Assembly: GCF_013205025.1 (NCBI RefSeq)
Contig: NZ_JABMLE010000004.1
Location: forward strand, 432,946 to 496,945
Length of the DNA: 64,000 bases
Reading direction: 5' to 3'
Source: Rathayibacter sp. VKM Ac-2857
GTDB lineage: Bacteria > Actinomycetota > Actinomycetes > Actinomycetales > Microbacteriaceae
Shown piece by piece: positions 43,484-52,047 of this stretch. The position numbers and the translations under genes are program-made. How positions within the stretch are numbered: the first letter of the stretch is position 1; each line of letters starts with the position of its first letter. A model generated the notes under the pieces. It had not been told where the DNA came from and did not search any database. It was given only the letters and a program-made list of their open reading frames with translations.

Positions 43484-43837
43484 CTAGTCGCGGATGAGGA
43501 CGAGGACCCCGCCGCCCCCGAAGGCGAGGACGCTAACGAGGAGGCCGACCGTCGCAGGCAAGTCGTCGTGATGGATCGTCTGCGGGCCGATGCCGTCGTC
43601 GTCGGCGTCGTACGTGCAGTCCACCCCCACGGGCAGGAGCGTCGGATCTCCGGTGATGCGGACGGACTCGTCGGACAGGTCGCCCGCCTCGGGGAACTGT
43701 CCTCGCGAGCATTGAACGCTGAAGGGATCGAGCCCGTCGAAGGTCCATCCGAGGGCGATCGACGCGAGACCGAGGGGGATCGACAGGAGCACGAGCGCCC
43801 AGCCGGGGATTCGTCTCCTCCGTGGCCGCATGTCCAC
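43484..43837 (-). CDS. Small membrane protein, 117 aa
   Basis: GTG at 43835-43837. Basic N-terminus MDMRPRRRRIPGWALVLLSI, a first helix to about residue 32, an external acidic domain with two cysteines (VQCSRGQ, VDCTYDADDDG), then a second helix VGLLVSVLAFGGGGVLVLIR. Convergent with the sigma-factor gene. Function unknown. Confidence 0.6.
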   Translation of the reverse strand: MDMRPRRRRIPGWALVLLSIPLGLASIALGWTFDGLDPFSVQCSRGQFPEAGDLSDESVRITGDPTLLPVGVDCTYDADDDGIGPQTIHHDDLPATVGLLVSVLAFGGGGVLVLIRD

Positions 43838-43955
43838 AGGCTATAAGCGCCGAATCGATGCGTGACGGACGCGTGGATCTCGAACGGCGCATCGAGGAGG
43901 ACCCGTTGTACCTTCCCCGAGCGAGGTCTACTGTCTGACGCGAGAGAGGACGTGG

Positions 43956-44966
43956 ATGTCCGGGACTCGCGCGGTACGAGCGTCAGCAGTGCTGATGGTG
44001 GCATTGGTCCTCACTGCCTGCGCTCCGACTGCTGGCACGTCGAGCCCCGCTCCGTCCGCCCCCGTCGATGAGGCGACCGCCGTCCGAGCGGGCGAGGAAT
44101 GGATCGTCTATCAGTACGGCACGCCCTGCGGTCTCACACCGAGCGAGCCCTCCGTCATCTGCCTGGTCAGGCCGGACGGCAGCGGCCGGCACGCGCTGCC
44201 GACGGAGAACGAGGGTGAGGCGAAGCATCCCGACTGGTCGCCGGACGGAGAGAGCCTGGCGTTCGTCTACGCGGGCGAGATCTGGGTGTCGAGGGTGGAC
44301 GGCTCCGAGCAGCGCACGGTAGCCGCCTGCGGAGACGACTGCTTCGCGCTCGACTACCCCGCGTGGTCGCCGAACGGCGATCGGATCGCCTTCACTCGGT
44401 ACTCGGGCCGACCTCTCAACGGCGGGCCGTTCAGCACATCGGCCATCGACGTCGTCGACGTGGACTCGAGCGACGTCCGGACCATCACCGAGACCGAGCG
44501 CCTGACCCTCGTCGATCAACCTCGATGGGCACCCGACGGCGACCGGATCGTGCTGCAGCTCGAGCAGTTCACCGACGACGGCACGGAGACCGGGGCAGCG
44601 ATCGCCGTCCTCCCCGCGAGCGGAGGCACTCCCGCCCCGATCACCGACTTCTCCCTCGTCGCGACGTACCCGGACTGGAACCCGGTCGACGACACCATCG
44701 TCTTCGCCTCCCACGACGTCGACACGAACGACGAACCGGTGCAGCTGTACACGGTCCGAGCCGACGGATCCGGCCTCACTCCGCTGCTCTTCGACGGGTC
44801 CGACACCCAACGGTCGGTGCAGCCGAGCTGGACCCCTGACGGCCAGAAGATCGTCTTCGTCGACTGGTCGAATCGCGCCACCACGCTTCTGAGCCCGGAC
44901 GGAACCGGGGTCGAGACGCTCTCGACGTTCCGAGCGTCGCACCCGCGACTCCGACCGACTCCATGA
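43956..44966 (+). CDS. TolB-like beta-propeller (PD40) lipoprotein
   Basis: 336 aa; ATG 43956 follows GAGAGAGG. Signal peptide with lipobox LVLTAC (Cys about 22). The mature part has five WD40-like PD40 repeats, each with x-P-x-W-S-P-D-G: HPDWSPDGESLAFVYAGEIW, YPAWSPNGDRIAFTRYS, QPRWAPDGDRIVLQLEQF, YPDWNPVDDTIVFASHD and QPSWTPDGQKIVFVDWSNR. This should fold as a six-bladed propeller for protein or ligand binding outside the membrane. Partner unknown. Confidence 0.85.
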   Translation: MSGTRAVRASAVLMVALVLTACAPTAGTSSPAPSAPVDEATAVRAGEEWIVYQYGTPCGLTPSEPSVICLVRPDGSGRHALPTENEGEAKHPDWSPDGESLAFVYAGEIWVSRVDGSEQRTVAACGDDCFALDYPAWSPNGDRIAFTRYSGRPLNGGPFSTSAIDVVDVDSSDVRTITETERLTLVDQPRWAPDGDRIVLQLEQFTDDGTETGAAIAVLPASGGTPAPITDFSLVATYPDWNPVDDTIVFASHDVDTNDEPVQLYTVRADGSGLTPLLFDGSDTQRSVQPSWTPDGQKIVFVDWSNRATTLLSPDGTGVETLSTFRASHPRLRPTP

Positions 44967-45021
44967 CGATCGCGCCTACCGTCGTTGCGCATCTGACATC
45001 GATGGAACTCAGTCCGGTTCG

Positions 45022-45264
45022 GTGAGGGGACAGGCATCTGCGGTGGTACGGCGTCGCATTCGATGGTGGTGGCTCGCGACCGCTGTCGTCGCCCTGGTGG
45101 CCGTGGTCCTGCTCGCCGGAGACCGTTCGGGGAGCTGCGCGGAGTACGCGAACTCGCCAGGGGTGTGCGCCGGCGTCGACGAGGACCCACGTACCTGGGT
45201 CCTCATCGGGATCGGCATCCTGATCGTCATCGGCGCGCTGTACCGAGCGTTTCGACGCCGGTAG
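45022..45264 (+). CDS. Small membrane protein, 80 aa
   Basis: GTG start. First helix WWWLATAVVALVAVVLLAGD, external loop with two cysteines (SCAEYANSPGVCAG), second helix TWVLIGIGILIVIGALYRAF and a basic end. Follows the propeller lipoprotein by 55 bp in the same direction. Function unknown. Confidence 0.6.
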   Translation: MRGQASAVVRRRIRWWWLATAVVALVAVVLLAGDRSGSCAEYANSPGVCAGVDEDPRTWVLIGIGILIVIGALYRAFRRR

Positions 45265-45375
45265 TCGACACCCGGGAACGGCAGCGCTCCAGCGGGCCCG
45301 ACCCGCCGGCAGTTCGGTCCTCCTCATTCGGCCACAGCATCCCGGGATGGCCGACCGGACGTCGGTGGGAACTCG

Positions 45376-45534
45376 CTACTCAGCAGAACCCGTTCGCCGA
45401 CTCACCGACAGGGTGGCCAGCCATGCCGCCGGACCAAGGACCGGCAGGAGCACGACGACGACGGTCCAGCCGACCCGAGCAGCATTCGTGAGGGTCTTCG
45501 TTCTGACCAGAGTCACGATCGAGACCACGAGCAC
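45376..45534 (-). CDS. Short membrane protein resembling the PLDc_N (cardiolipin-synthase N-terminal) domain
   Basis: On the minus strand a GTG-started frame of 52 codons reads VLVVSIVTLVRTKTLTNAAR then WTVVVVLLPVLGPAAWLATL and ends in TAG. The two-helix pattern with V-L-L-P-V-L-G-P-A-A-W-L is that of PLDc_N proteins. No ATG is available; the frame remains open about 25 codons further upstream with basic residues, so either the start is unusual or the 5' end is lost. Confidence 0.4.
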   Translation of the reverse strand: MLVVSIVTLVRTKTLTNAARVGWTVVVVLLPVLGPAAWLATLSVSRRTGSAE

Positions 45535-45656
45535 AGAGACGCTGACAAGACGATCCAGGCGACGTCGGAAGAGGCGGGAATGAGGATCCCGGCGTCTTCA
45601 GACAGAGCGTTCTCCTTCGCTGTCGTCGAACAGGAAGCGGGAGCGACGGACGGCGC

Positions 45657-46055
45657 TCATCCGAGGAGGGAGAGTGCCGACAGGGCGATGAACGGCACCA
45701 TCACGAGGAAGCAGATGGTGGCGTAGTGCCGGAACCCGTAGAACGAGGTGCGCCCGCCGACGAGTCGGCTGAACATTCCTGTGACCAGCGGAGGGAGCAC
45801 GAAGAGCAGCAGCCACGGCGCCAGAACCGCAGCGCTGGGCGCCGTCCAATCGGGGTGATCATCGCGGTCCAGAGGCGGGAGCCGCACGAGGAAGAACGCC
45901 GCGGTGAGAAGGGCCGCCGGGATGACGGACAGACACGTCAGAGTGACAGCAGTGAACCGCGCACCGTCGTCGCGGGCGTACCGACCCTGCTCCGGACCGA
46001 TCGATGCAGCCTCGTCGTCGTCCCAGCCCAGGCTGGTGAACCGCATGCGTCCCAC
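45657..46055 (-). CDS. Membrane protein, 132 aa
   Basis: GTG 46053-46055 or ATG nine bases later. Soluble N-terminus of 35 residues, then four helices (VTLTCLSVIPAALLTAAFFL, AVLAPWLLLFVLPPLVTGMF, TICFLVMVPFIALSALSLLG and a connecting one). No family recognised. Confidence 0.6.
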   Translation of the reverse strand: MGRMRFTSLGWDDDEAASIGPEQGRYARDDGARFTAVTLTCLSVIPAALLTAAFFLVRLPPLDRDDHPDWTAPSAAVLAPWLLLFVLPPLVTGMFSRLVGGRTSFYGFRHYATICFLVMVPFIALSALSLLG

Positions 46056-46141
46056 GAGGTCATCATGCCCGCCCGCCCGTGATCGCTGCTCTGCTTCCCG
46101 TCGGGAATCGACGTCCGGGCATCACGATGCGCCGGGTCGGA

Positions 46142-46619
46142 TCAGGGCACTTCGCTGAAGACGATCTCGCCGAAGGAGTTCGTCCACATCAGGTCGTTGT
46201 CCGAGTGCGTGACGGTGACGGGCTCGCTGAGGAGCTCGTCGACGAAGGACCCGGCGTCGCCGTCGGGAGCGGTGCACCCGATGAGTGTGGTGAGGAGCCG
46301 GGTGACGGTCAGGACGCCGTTCTCGAGGAGGAACGAACCTGTCTGCACAGCGCAGCCGTTGTCGATGACGAACCCGTAGCCGTCCTCCATGGTGATCTCG
46401 AGGTCGATGCTGTCCATCGGTGCCGTGAAGTCGTCGAAGGTGGTGCTGGTGAGGGAGGTGCTCCGGTAGTCACCGGGCTCCAGCTCCACGACCAGGGACG
46501 CGGCAGGAGTCGGGGTGGGGGCTGGGGCCGCGCTCCTGGCGGCCGGTGGTGCACGAGACCAGCGTGGACGCGGTCGTCGCAGCGAGCAGCAGCAGCGCGA
46601 TGATGCGAGAACGGGACAT
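46142..46619 (-). pseudogene. META/HslJ-like lipoprotein broken by a frameshift
   Basis: The signal peptide with lipobox (MSRSRIIALLLLAATTASTL, then VSCTTG) starts at ATG 46617-46619. The mature domain (LVVELEPGDYRSTSLTSTTF, GYGFVIDNGCAVQTGSFLLE, then LIGCTAPDG) is read in a different frame; the span of 478 bp is not a multiple of three. The shift lies near 46530-46560. The C-terminal part has the G-C-x-x-x-x-G and final I-V-F pattern of META domains. Either a pseudogene or a sequencing error. Confidence 0.6.
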
Positions 46620-46965
46620 GAGAACTCCTGGCGTCGGAGCGACACGCTCCGTTCTGCTGAGTGAAGCACTCCCGAGCAGCTGACGCTGCGGACGGAGCGC
46701 AGGAAGGACGGATCAGCGTGATCCGATCCACGACGGAGCAGCCGACCGTCACCCGCTCGGAATGGAGATCATCTCCCCCCCCGGGAGGTGTCGAGCGCCT
46801 GGACGGAGGTCGAGGTGGGGAGCGGCTCGTTCTCCTCAGCGGATCAGGCGATCAGGCTCACGTGCCCTCACTCATCGAGCGCCACGACTTCACCTCCCAG
46901 GGAGGCCTGGTCGTCAGGCCGGACGGCAGGGGATGGACCACATGGTGGTGCTCGAGGGGGAGGCG
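46620..46965. other. Gene-free stretch
   Basis: 346 bp. Only a short hairpin GGAGCG-acac-CGCTCC near 46637 and no gene or repeat. The right end borders the 3' end of the minus-strand gene at 46966. Confidence 0.4.
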
Positions 46966-47619
46966 TCAGCGTCTGCGCTCCGGCCAGGCCTCCCACGCTC
47001 GGCTCCAGGGCGCGGACAGCTGCAGCCCGTCGTGGCTGGTCACCTGATGCACGCCCTCGTCGTTGGTGTAGCCGCTCGACATGCCGAGCTCACCGCCGCC
47101 TCCGATGCGGTAGCCGAGGGTGACGCCGTGGTCGTAGGCGGTGATGCTCTCCTGGTAACGGCCGGCGACGACGTCGAGGACGGTGCGCTCGAGGTCGTCG
47201 GCGAGGTTGGTCCAGTCGTCGTCGCAGGCGTCGCATCCGCAGACCGGATAGTTGAACCGATGCAGTGCTCCGGCGTGGAGGAGGACGCCGGGGAAGACGG
47301 TGTAGACGATGGTCAGCGGTGCGGCGTCGACCGACCGAGGGGTGACGCGCACGGCGCGGGCGGCCCAGGAGATCTCGGCTTCGTCCCTGGAGGCCAGGGC
47401 CGGATCGTCCTCGATCGTGACCTCGTAGGTGCGAGCGAGGTCCTCGATCAGGGCGTCCGCGACCTTGTGGAGGGGCTCGAAGCGCTCGGTGTTGCTGGTG
47501 ACGGAATAGCTCTCGTCCGGAGGTGATCCTCCTCCCCAGCGATTGCCGTACGGGATCGGCCGGCCGTCCTCATCGGTGAAGACGCGGTCCTCGACAGCGG
47601 GTCGGGCGTAGTCCGTCAT
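46966..47619 (-). CDS. DUF6226-like hypothetical protein
   Basis: 217 aa, soluble. Starts MTDYARPAVEDRVFTDEDGR and contains YGNRWGGGSPPDESYSVTSN, RFEPLHKVADALIEDLARTY and a cysteine cluster YPVCGCDACDDDWTNLADDL that may bind metal. I believe this matches an actinobacterial DUF6226 family; the function is unknown. An almost perfect 22-bp inverted repeat lies 44 bp upstream. Confidence 0.65.
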   Translation of the reverse strand: MTDYARPAVEDRVFTDEDGRPIPYGNRWGGGSPPDESYSVTSNTERFEPLHKVADALIEDLARTYEVTIEDDPALASRDEAEISWAARAVRVTPRSVDAAPLTIVYTVFPGVLLHAGALHRFNYPVCGCDACDDDWTNLADDLERTVLDVVAGRYQESITAYDHGVTLGYRIGGGGELGMSSGYTNDEGVHQVTSHDGLQLSAPWSRAWEAWPERRR

Positions 47620-47662
47620 GGAGGAGAGAGTACGACCCGAGCCGTCTCATCGCGCGACCCGC

Positions 47663-47684
47663 ATCGATCCCCAGGGGTATCGAT
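47663..47684. promoter_or_regulatory. 22-bp inverted repeat
   Basis: ATCGATCCCC-AG-GGGTATCGAT pairs at nearly every position. It sits 44 bp upstream of the gene ending at 47619 (minus strand) and may be an operator. Confidence 0.35.
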
Positions 47685-47802
47685 GGCCGGCGCACCGCAG
47701 TGCACACGGGAGAGCATCGGTGGGAGTCGTCGCGACGGGGGCTCACCGCCGCTGCCGGTGTGCACCGAGCCAGAAGAGCAGCGCGCCCCCGCCCCTCCCC
47801 GC

Positions 47803-48456
47803 TCAGGCCGCGCGCCGCAGCCCGGCGAGCGCGCGCCCGCGCTCGGTCGCGCGGCTCTCCGCGAGCCGCCGCAGGTCGTCGGCGATCTCGGTGAACTGGT
47901 CGAGCGCCGGATTCACGCCGACGAGCGTGAACTCGCGGGTGACGACCTCGAGGTCGAGCTGCCAGACGTCCTCGAGGATGCGCCGCATCCAGGCGGTCGC
48001 GTGGTCCCAGCCCTCTCGCGGGGTGCCGGCGGCGTAGTTGCCGCCCTGCACCGTCACCAGCACGGCGGGGGTGCCGCTGGTCACCGGCTCCGCACCGGGC
48101 GCCATCCTCGGGTCCGTCACCACGAGATCGACGTAGGACTTGAAGTGCTGCGAGACGCCGAAGTTGTACAGCGGCACCGCGAACAGCAGTGCGTCGGCAC
48201 CGGCGAGCTCGTCGGTCAGCTCGGCGGCCAGCGCGACGGCGGACCGCTGGCCGGGCGTGCGCTCGGCCTCGGGTGTCATCGACGCCGCCACTGCGTCGGA
48301 CCAGGCGGTGGCCGGCATCGGCTCGACGCCGATGTGCCGTCGGACGACGGCGGAGTCGGGGTGGGCGGCGCTCCACTCGGCCTCGACGAGGTCGCCCAGG
48401 GCGCGGCTCGTGGAGCCTTCGGTGCGGATGCTGGCATCCAGGCGGAACAGGGTCAT
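47803..48456 (-). CDS. FMN-dependent NADH-azoreductase-type flavodoxin-fold protein
   Basis: 217 aa. The N-terminus MTLFRLDASIRTEGSTSRAL holds the phosphate-binding S-x-R-x-x-S-x-S-R loop; LLFAVPLYNFGVSQHFKSYV is the AzoR-like P-M/L-Y-N-F motif, and LVTVQGGNYAAGTPREGWDH binds the flavin ring. Such enzymes reduce azo and quinone compounds with NADH. It is divergent from an HxlR-family regulator gene, a common pairing for quinone or electrophile response. Confidence 0.88.
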   Translation of the reverse strand: MTLFRLDASIRTEGSTSRALGDLVEAEWSAAHPDSAVVRRHIGVEPMPATAWSDAVAASMTPEAERTPGQRSAVALAAELTDELAGADALLFAVPLYNFGVSQHFKSYVDLVVTDPRMAPGAEPVTSGTPAVLVTVQGGNYAAGTPREGWDHATAWMRRILEDVWQLDLEVVTREFTLVGVNPALDQFTEIADDLRRLAESRATERGRALAGLRRAA

Positions 48457-48498
48457 GGCGCTCCTTCGATCGGGCCCGACCGCTGCGGCCGGGCTATG

Positions 48499-48513
48499 GT
48501 TACGATCGGTAAC
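48499..48513. promoter_or_regulatory. HxlR-type operator candidate 1
   Basis: GTTAC-GATCG-GTAAC, perfect 5-bp arms, in the azoreductase/HxlR spacer, 42 bp from the azoreductase start. Confidence 0.6.
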
Positions 48514-48551
48514 TCTGCTGGTCGGGTCTCCGTTACCGCAAACGAGCTCCC

Positions 48552-48567
48552 GTTACCCGGCGGTAAC
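48552..48567. promoter_or_regulatory. HxlR-type operator candidate 2
   Basis: GTTAC-CCGGCG-GTAAC, same arms as the site at 48499, just before the AAGGAGG of the HxlR gene. A further half-site GTTAC is at 48532. Confidence 0.6.
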
Positions 48568-48580
48568 CGAAGGAGGACCG

Positions 48581-49027
48581 ATGCCCCGGCACGAGACCGA
48601 TGTCGCGCTGCACGAGCGGCTCAGCGCGTCGATGCCGACGATGGCCGAGCTCTGCACGAGCGACGACCCGGACCTCTTCCGGTCGCTCCTCTCCCGCATC
48701 GGCGACAAGTGGACGCTGCTGGTGATCGGGGTCCTCGGGGACGAGCGGCGGAGGTTCACCGAGCTCTCGCAGATCATCCCCGGCATCTCGCGCCGCATGC
48801 TCACCGTGACCCTGCGCGCGCTCGAGCGGGACGGCCTCGTCGCCCGGACCGTCCACGCCGAGGTCCCGCCCCGGGTGGAGTACGAGCTCACCGCTCTCGG
48901 CGAGTCGCTGAAGACCGTGGCGCTCACCGTCGGGGACTGGGTGAGCGAGCACCAGCGCACCATCCTCGGCAATCGGCGCGCCTTCGACGCGGCCGCCTCC
49001 GGGGGAGCGGACTCCGACGCTGTCTAG
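48581..49027 (+). CDS. HxlR-family transcriptional regulator
   Basis: 148 aa; ATG 48581 is preceded by AAGGAGG. The HxlR winged HTH covers about 35-125: LLSRIGDKWTLLVIGVLGDE, RFTELSQIIPGISRRMLTVT, LRALERDGLVARTVHAEVPP and VEYELTALGESL. A single Cys (LCTSDD) near the N-terminus is in the place where redox-sensing HxlR/DUF24 proteins such as YodB and HypR keep theirs. Probably represses the divergent azoreductase and itself through the two GTTAC/GTAAC sites. Confidence 0.9.
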   Translation: MPRHETDVALHERLSASMPTMAELCTSDDPDLFRSLLSRIGDKWTLLVIGVLGDERRRFTELSQIIPGISRRMLTVTLRALERDGLVARTVHAEVPPRVEYELTALGESLKTVALTVGDWVSEHQRTILGNRRAFDAAASGGADSDAV

Positions 49028-49096
49028 CCGCTGCCGCTGCCGGCAGCGAGTGTGATGGAGTGGAGCGCACTGCCCGTCCCACCCCGAGGAGCCACC

Positions 49097-50077
49097 ATGC
49101 ACGTCGTCGTCATCGGCGGGAGCGGCCACATCGGCTCCTTCCTCGTCCCGAGGCTCGTCCGCGCCGGTCACCAGGTCACGAACATCACCCGCGGCACCAG
49201 CACCCCCTACACCGCCGGCCCCGAGTGGGAGCAGGTGCGGAACGTCGTCGCCGATCGGCAGCAGGAGGACGAGGACGGCGTCTTCGCCGCCCGGGTCCGC
49301 GACCTGGCTCCGGACGTCGTGATCGATCTCGTTTGCTTCACCCTCGACTCGGCACGGGCGCTCGTGGAGGGCCTCCGCGGTCACGTCGGCCACCTGATCA
49401 GCTGCGGATCGGTCTGGCGCTACGGCCCCACCCTGAAGCTCCCGATCCGGGAGGGCGAGGGGACACCCGCGATCGACGAGTACGGCCGGCAGAAGGAGGC
49501 GATCGCCCTCCTCCTCCAGGCCGAGACCGCCGCGGGCGGCCTCCGCATCACGTCGCTGCACCCGGGTCACATCAGCGGGCCGGGCTGGGCGCCGATCGGG
49601 CCGCTGGGCAACCTCGACCCCGCCGTCTGGGAGACCCTGGCCACCGGCGGGAAGCTGCGCATCCCGGGCTCGGGCGCGGAGTCCCTGCACCATGTGCACG
49701 CCGACGACGTCGCTCAGGCGTTCGAGCTGGCGGTCGCTCGGCCGGAGGCGGCAGCGGGGGCGGACTTCCACATCGTCGCCCCCTCGGCGCTGACGGTCCG
49801 CGGGTTCGCGGAGATCGCCGCGGGCTGGTTCGGGCAGGAGGCGACGCTGGAGAGCATCGGCTGGGAGGAGTTCCGCCGGAGCGCGGGCGACGACCTCGCC
49901 GACGCGAGCTGGGGCCACCTGCACCGCAGCCAGTACTTCTCCATCGAGAAGGCGACGACCCTCCTCGGCTACGCACCGCGGTACGAGCCGGAGGCCGCCG
50001 TCCTCGAGGCCCTCGAGAGCCTGGTCGAGCGGGGCGAGCTGACCCTCCCGGTCGCGCTCGCGACTCGAGCGCACTGA
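49097..50077 (+). CDS. NAD-dependent epimerase/dehydratase-family protein
   Basis: 326 aa extended SDR. The Rossmann motif is MHVVVIGGSGHIGSFLVPRL. The active-site Tyr-x3-Lys appears as DEYGRQKEAI, and SCGSVWRYGP gives the Ser. The start ATG at 49097 follows GAGGAGCC. Substrate unknown; the second half (LHPGHISGPGWAPIGPLGNL, LHHVHADDVAQAFELA) resembles sugar-nucleotide or isoflavone-reductase-like members. Follows the HxlR gene by 69 bp. Confidence 0.85.
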   Translation: MHVVVIGGSGHIGSFLVPRLVRAGHQVTNITRGTSTPYTAGPEWEQVRNVVADRQQEDEDGVFAARVRDLAPDVVIDLVCFTLDSARALVEGLRGHVGHLISCGSVWRYGPTLKLPIREGEGTPAIDEYGRQKEAIALLLQAETAAGGLRITSLHPGHISGPGWAPIGPLGNLDPAVWETLATGGKLRIPGSGAESLHHVHADDVAQAFELAVARPEAAAGADFHIVAPSALTVRGFAEIAAGWFGQEATLESIGWEEFRRSAGDDLADASWGHLHRSQYFSIEKATTLLGYAPRYEPEAAVLEALESLVERGELTLPVALATRAH

Positions 50078-50209
50078 GCCGCCGCGACGGGTCGCTTCAC
50101 GAGACCGAGACCGGCGCGCTGTCGACGGCGACGGAGCCCGCAGCTCGCTGACGCAGCACGGAACGGCAGCGGCGTGCGTGCCTCCGACTTCTCGCTCCCG
50201 CAGAGATCC

Positions 50210-50815
50210 TTACTGAAGTGCTTTCACCGATCCGAGCAGATCGGCATAGCTGACGTAATAGGCGGTTCCGTCGCGATAGGCCATTGCGGGAATGTAGTCG
50301 TCGTCGTTGTCCGTGGGAGCTTGGACGGTGCCTTCTACGGGGCCGTCGAGAGTCGTCCATCCCTCGTTCAGAAGGCCCTGCTTCTGCACTTCCCATTCAT
50401 CGCCGGTGCGGTCGGCCTGCGCGTACCAGACGCGGACGTCGCCTCCGGAGCGAGTCCAGTAGCACGGGAGTCCATCGGCGTCGATCAGCGACTGCATGGT
50501 GTCGTCGAGGACGAAGACGTCGGGAGTGAGAGTCAGTCCGTCCTCTTCGAACGAGGCGTACTCGGCATCCGTCAGCACCGTGAGGCAGGTCGCCTCGGCC
50601 TGCGTCTCTTCCGCTGCCGGCGTGGCGATCTCCTCCGAGACCGGCGTCGCTGTCGGCTCCGCTGAGGGCGACTGCGTCGAGGGGGCGGTGGTCGGCGTCG
50701 GAGTCGACGACCCGGCACTCGACGAGGCCGGCTGCGCTGACGGCGACTCGGCTGCCGTGCAGCCGGAAAGGACGAGCGCCATCACTGCCAGAACGGGGAA
50801 CACGGTTCTTCTCAT
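50210..50815 (-). CDS. Lipoprotein of unknown function, 201 aa
   Basis: Start at ATG 50813-50815 (MRRTVFPVLAVMALVLSGCT), lipobox VLSGC; an ATG four codons upstream is possible. A Ser/Thr/Pro/Ala/Glu linker runs to about residue 75, then a folded domain with two cysteines (CLTVLTDAEYASFEEDGLTL, LPCYWTRSGG) and Trp/Tyr-rich strands. No family recognised. Confidence 0.7.
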   Translation of the reverse strand: MRRTVFPVLAVMALVLSGCTAAESPSAQPASSSAGSSTPTPTTAPSTQSPSAEPTATPVSEEIATPAAEETQAEATCLTVLTDAEYASFEEDGLTLTPDVFVLDDTMQSLIDADGLPCYWTRSGGDVRVWYAQADRTGDEWEVQKQGLLNEGWTTLDGPVEGTVQAPTDNDDDYIPAMAYRDGTAYYVSYADLLGSVKALQ

Positions 50816-51296
50816 AGGAGCAACCATAAGGATTGTCCCGCCCGCATTTCTCTCTGTCGCCGACGAGGCGCATAACGATCGAACATCTTCCCTCGGATCC
50901 TGGTGACGCTCGAATCATTGGAGCAGCTGCGGAATGAGCGGTTTCCGGATTCCGTGCCGACGATTCTCCTGAGCACTCTCCGAATATCTCGCAAGGGGAG
51001 GGCGGTCGCTCCGAAAGAGAACGTCTCTGACCACCGCATCGAAGGTTCACTCCCAGCGAGAGATGGGGAGCCTCGGAGCTCGCCTCTGATGGCCGACGGC
51101 TCGAAAGACGCTCGCGTCAATGGCGAGCGCACCTGGCCGTCACCCCTCCGGGGCGAAGACCATCTGTCCCCAGTCGAAGCTGGACCGGCCGGCGAACGAC
51201 TCGCCTGTCGCTCGCCGAAGTCGGACGTTCTCAGGGTCCGCGCTTCCGTCTCCTCGCGGCAAGGAGAGGGCGCGCCCTGCACCCGTGGAAGAACCA
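50816..51296. other. Gene-free stretch
   Basis: 481 bp between two minus-strand genes. I find no supported gene, repeat or RNA. Frames present are short and lack normal composition. Confidence 0.4.
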
Positions 51297-51872
51297 TCAA
51301 CCGGTCGATTCAATTGCGTGTCTTCTGCGTCTCCACTCGTCCGCGAGGATCGCGTAGACCGCTGAGTCGATCCAGATCTCGCCGCGTCTCTCGCTCTGCA
51401 GGAAGAGGGCCTCGCGCCGCAGTCCCAACCGCTCCATCGCGTGCACGGAGCCGCGATTGTCGGCTGCGGCGCGTCCGATGATGCGGTGCAGGCCGAGCGA
51501 CCCGAATCCGACATCGAGGAGAGCGTCGCCTGCTTCGAGCGAGTAGCCCAGGCCGGCCGTGTCCGGGTGGAGGAACATGCCGATCTCGCCCTGCTGCCCG
51601 TCCGCCGATCGTACGAGGACGACGTCACCGACGAGCGCCGCCGTCGCCCGGACCTCGATGCCGTAGAAGCGGCGGTGACCCGGCTCGCGCAGCTCCCACT
51701 CGGCGTCCCGCTCCTCGAACCAGGAGGCGTACCGCCCCTCCGCGAGCGGACCGTGACCGAGGAACCGGGACGCGCGGGCGTCACCCCGGTACGCCATCAC
51801 CGCCGCCTCGTCCTCTCGGACGAGTCGCCGGAGCCTCAATCGTCGTGTGAGGAGATCGACCGTGCCGTCCAT
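51297..51872 (-). CDS. GNAT-family N-acetyltransferase (RimJ/RimL type)
   Basis: 191 aa. N-terminal TRRLRLRRLVREDEAAVMAY is the typical RimL start; the acetyl-CoA site is IGMFLHPDTAGLGYSLEAGD (R/Q-x-x-G-x-G/A region, here in variant form), and IIGRAAADNRGSVHAMERLG is the N-x-x-S conserved segment. Transfers an acetyl group to an amine, often the N-terminus of a ribosomal protein or a toxic amino acid. Substrate unknown. Confidence 0.85.
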   Translation of the reverse strand: MDGTVDLLTRRLRLRRLVREDEAAVMAYRGDARASRFLGHGPLAEGRYASWFEERDAEWELREPGHRRFYGIEVRATAALVGDVVLVRSADGQQGEIGMFLHPDTAGLGYSLEAGDALLDVGFGSLGLHRIIGRAAADNRGSVHAMERLGLRREALFLQSERRGEIWIDSAVYAILADEWRRRRHAIESTG

Positions 51873-52047
51873 CCGCCCAGGCTAGGGGCCGGTGAGGTCG
51901 GGCCCGCGGGACACCGTTCCGTCCGGAGAGGTGAGACGCGCCATCGCCGCCTCTGGCTCGGACCCGCTCGTAGTATCGCTCCGTGGCATCCCCACTCCGG
52001 TCCCGTCTATGCTCGCCGGTACCGCTCGCCACCAGGGAGGATCGACC

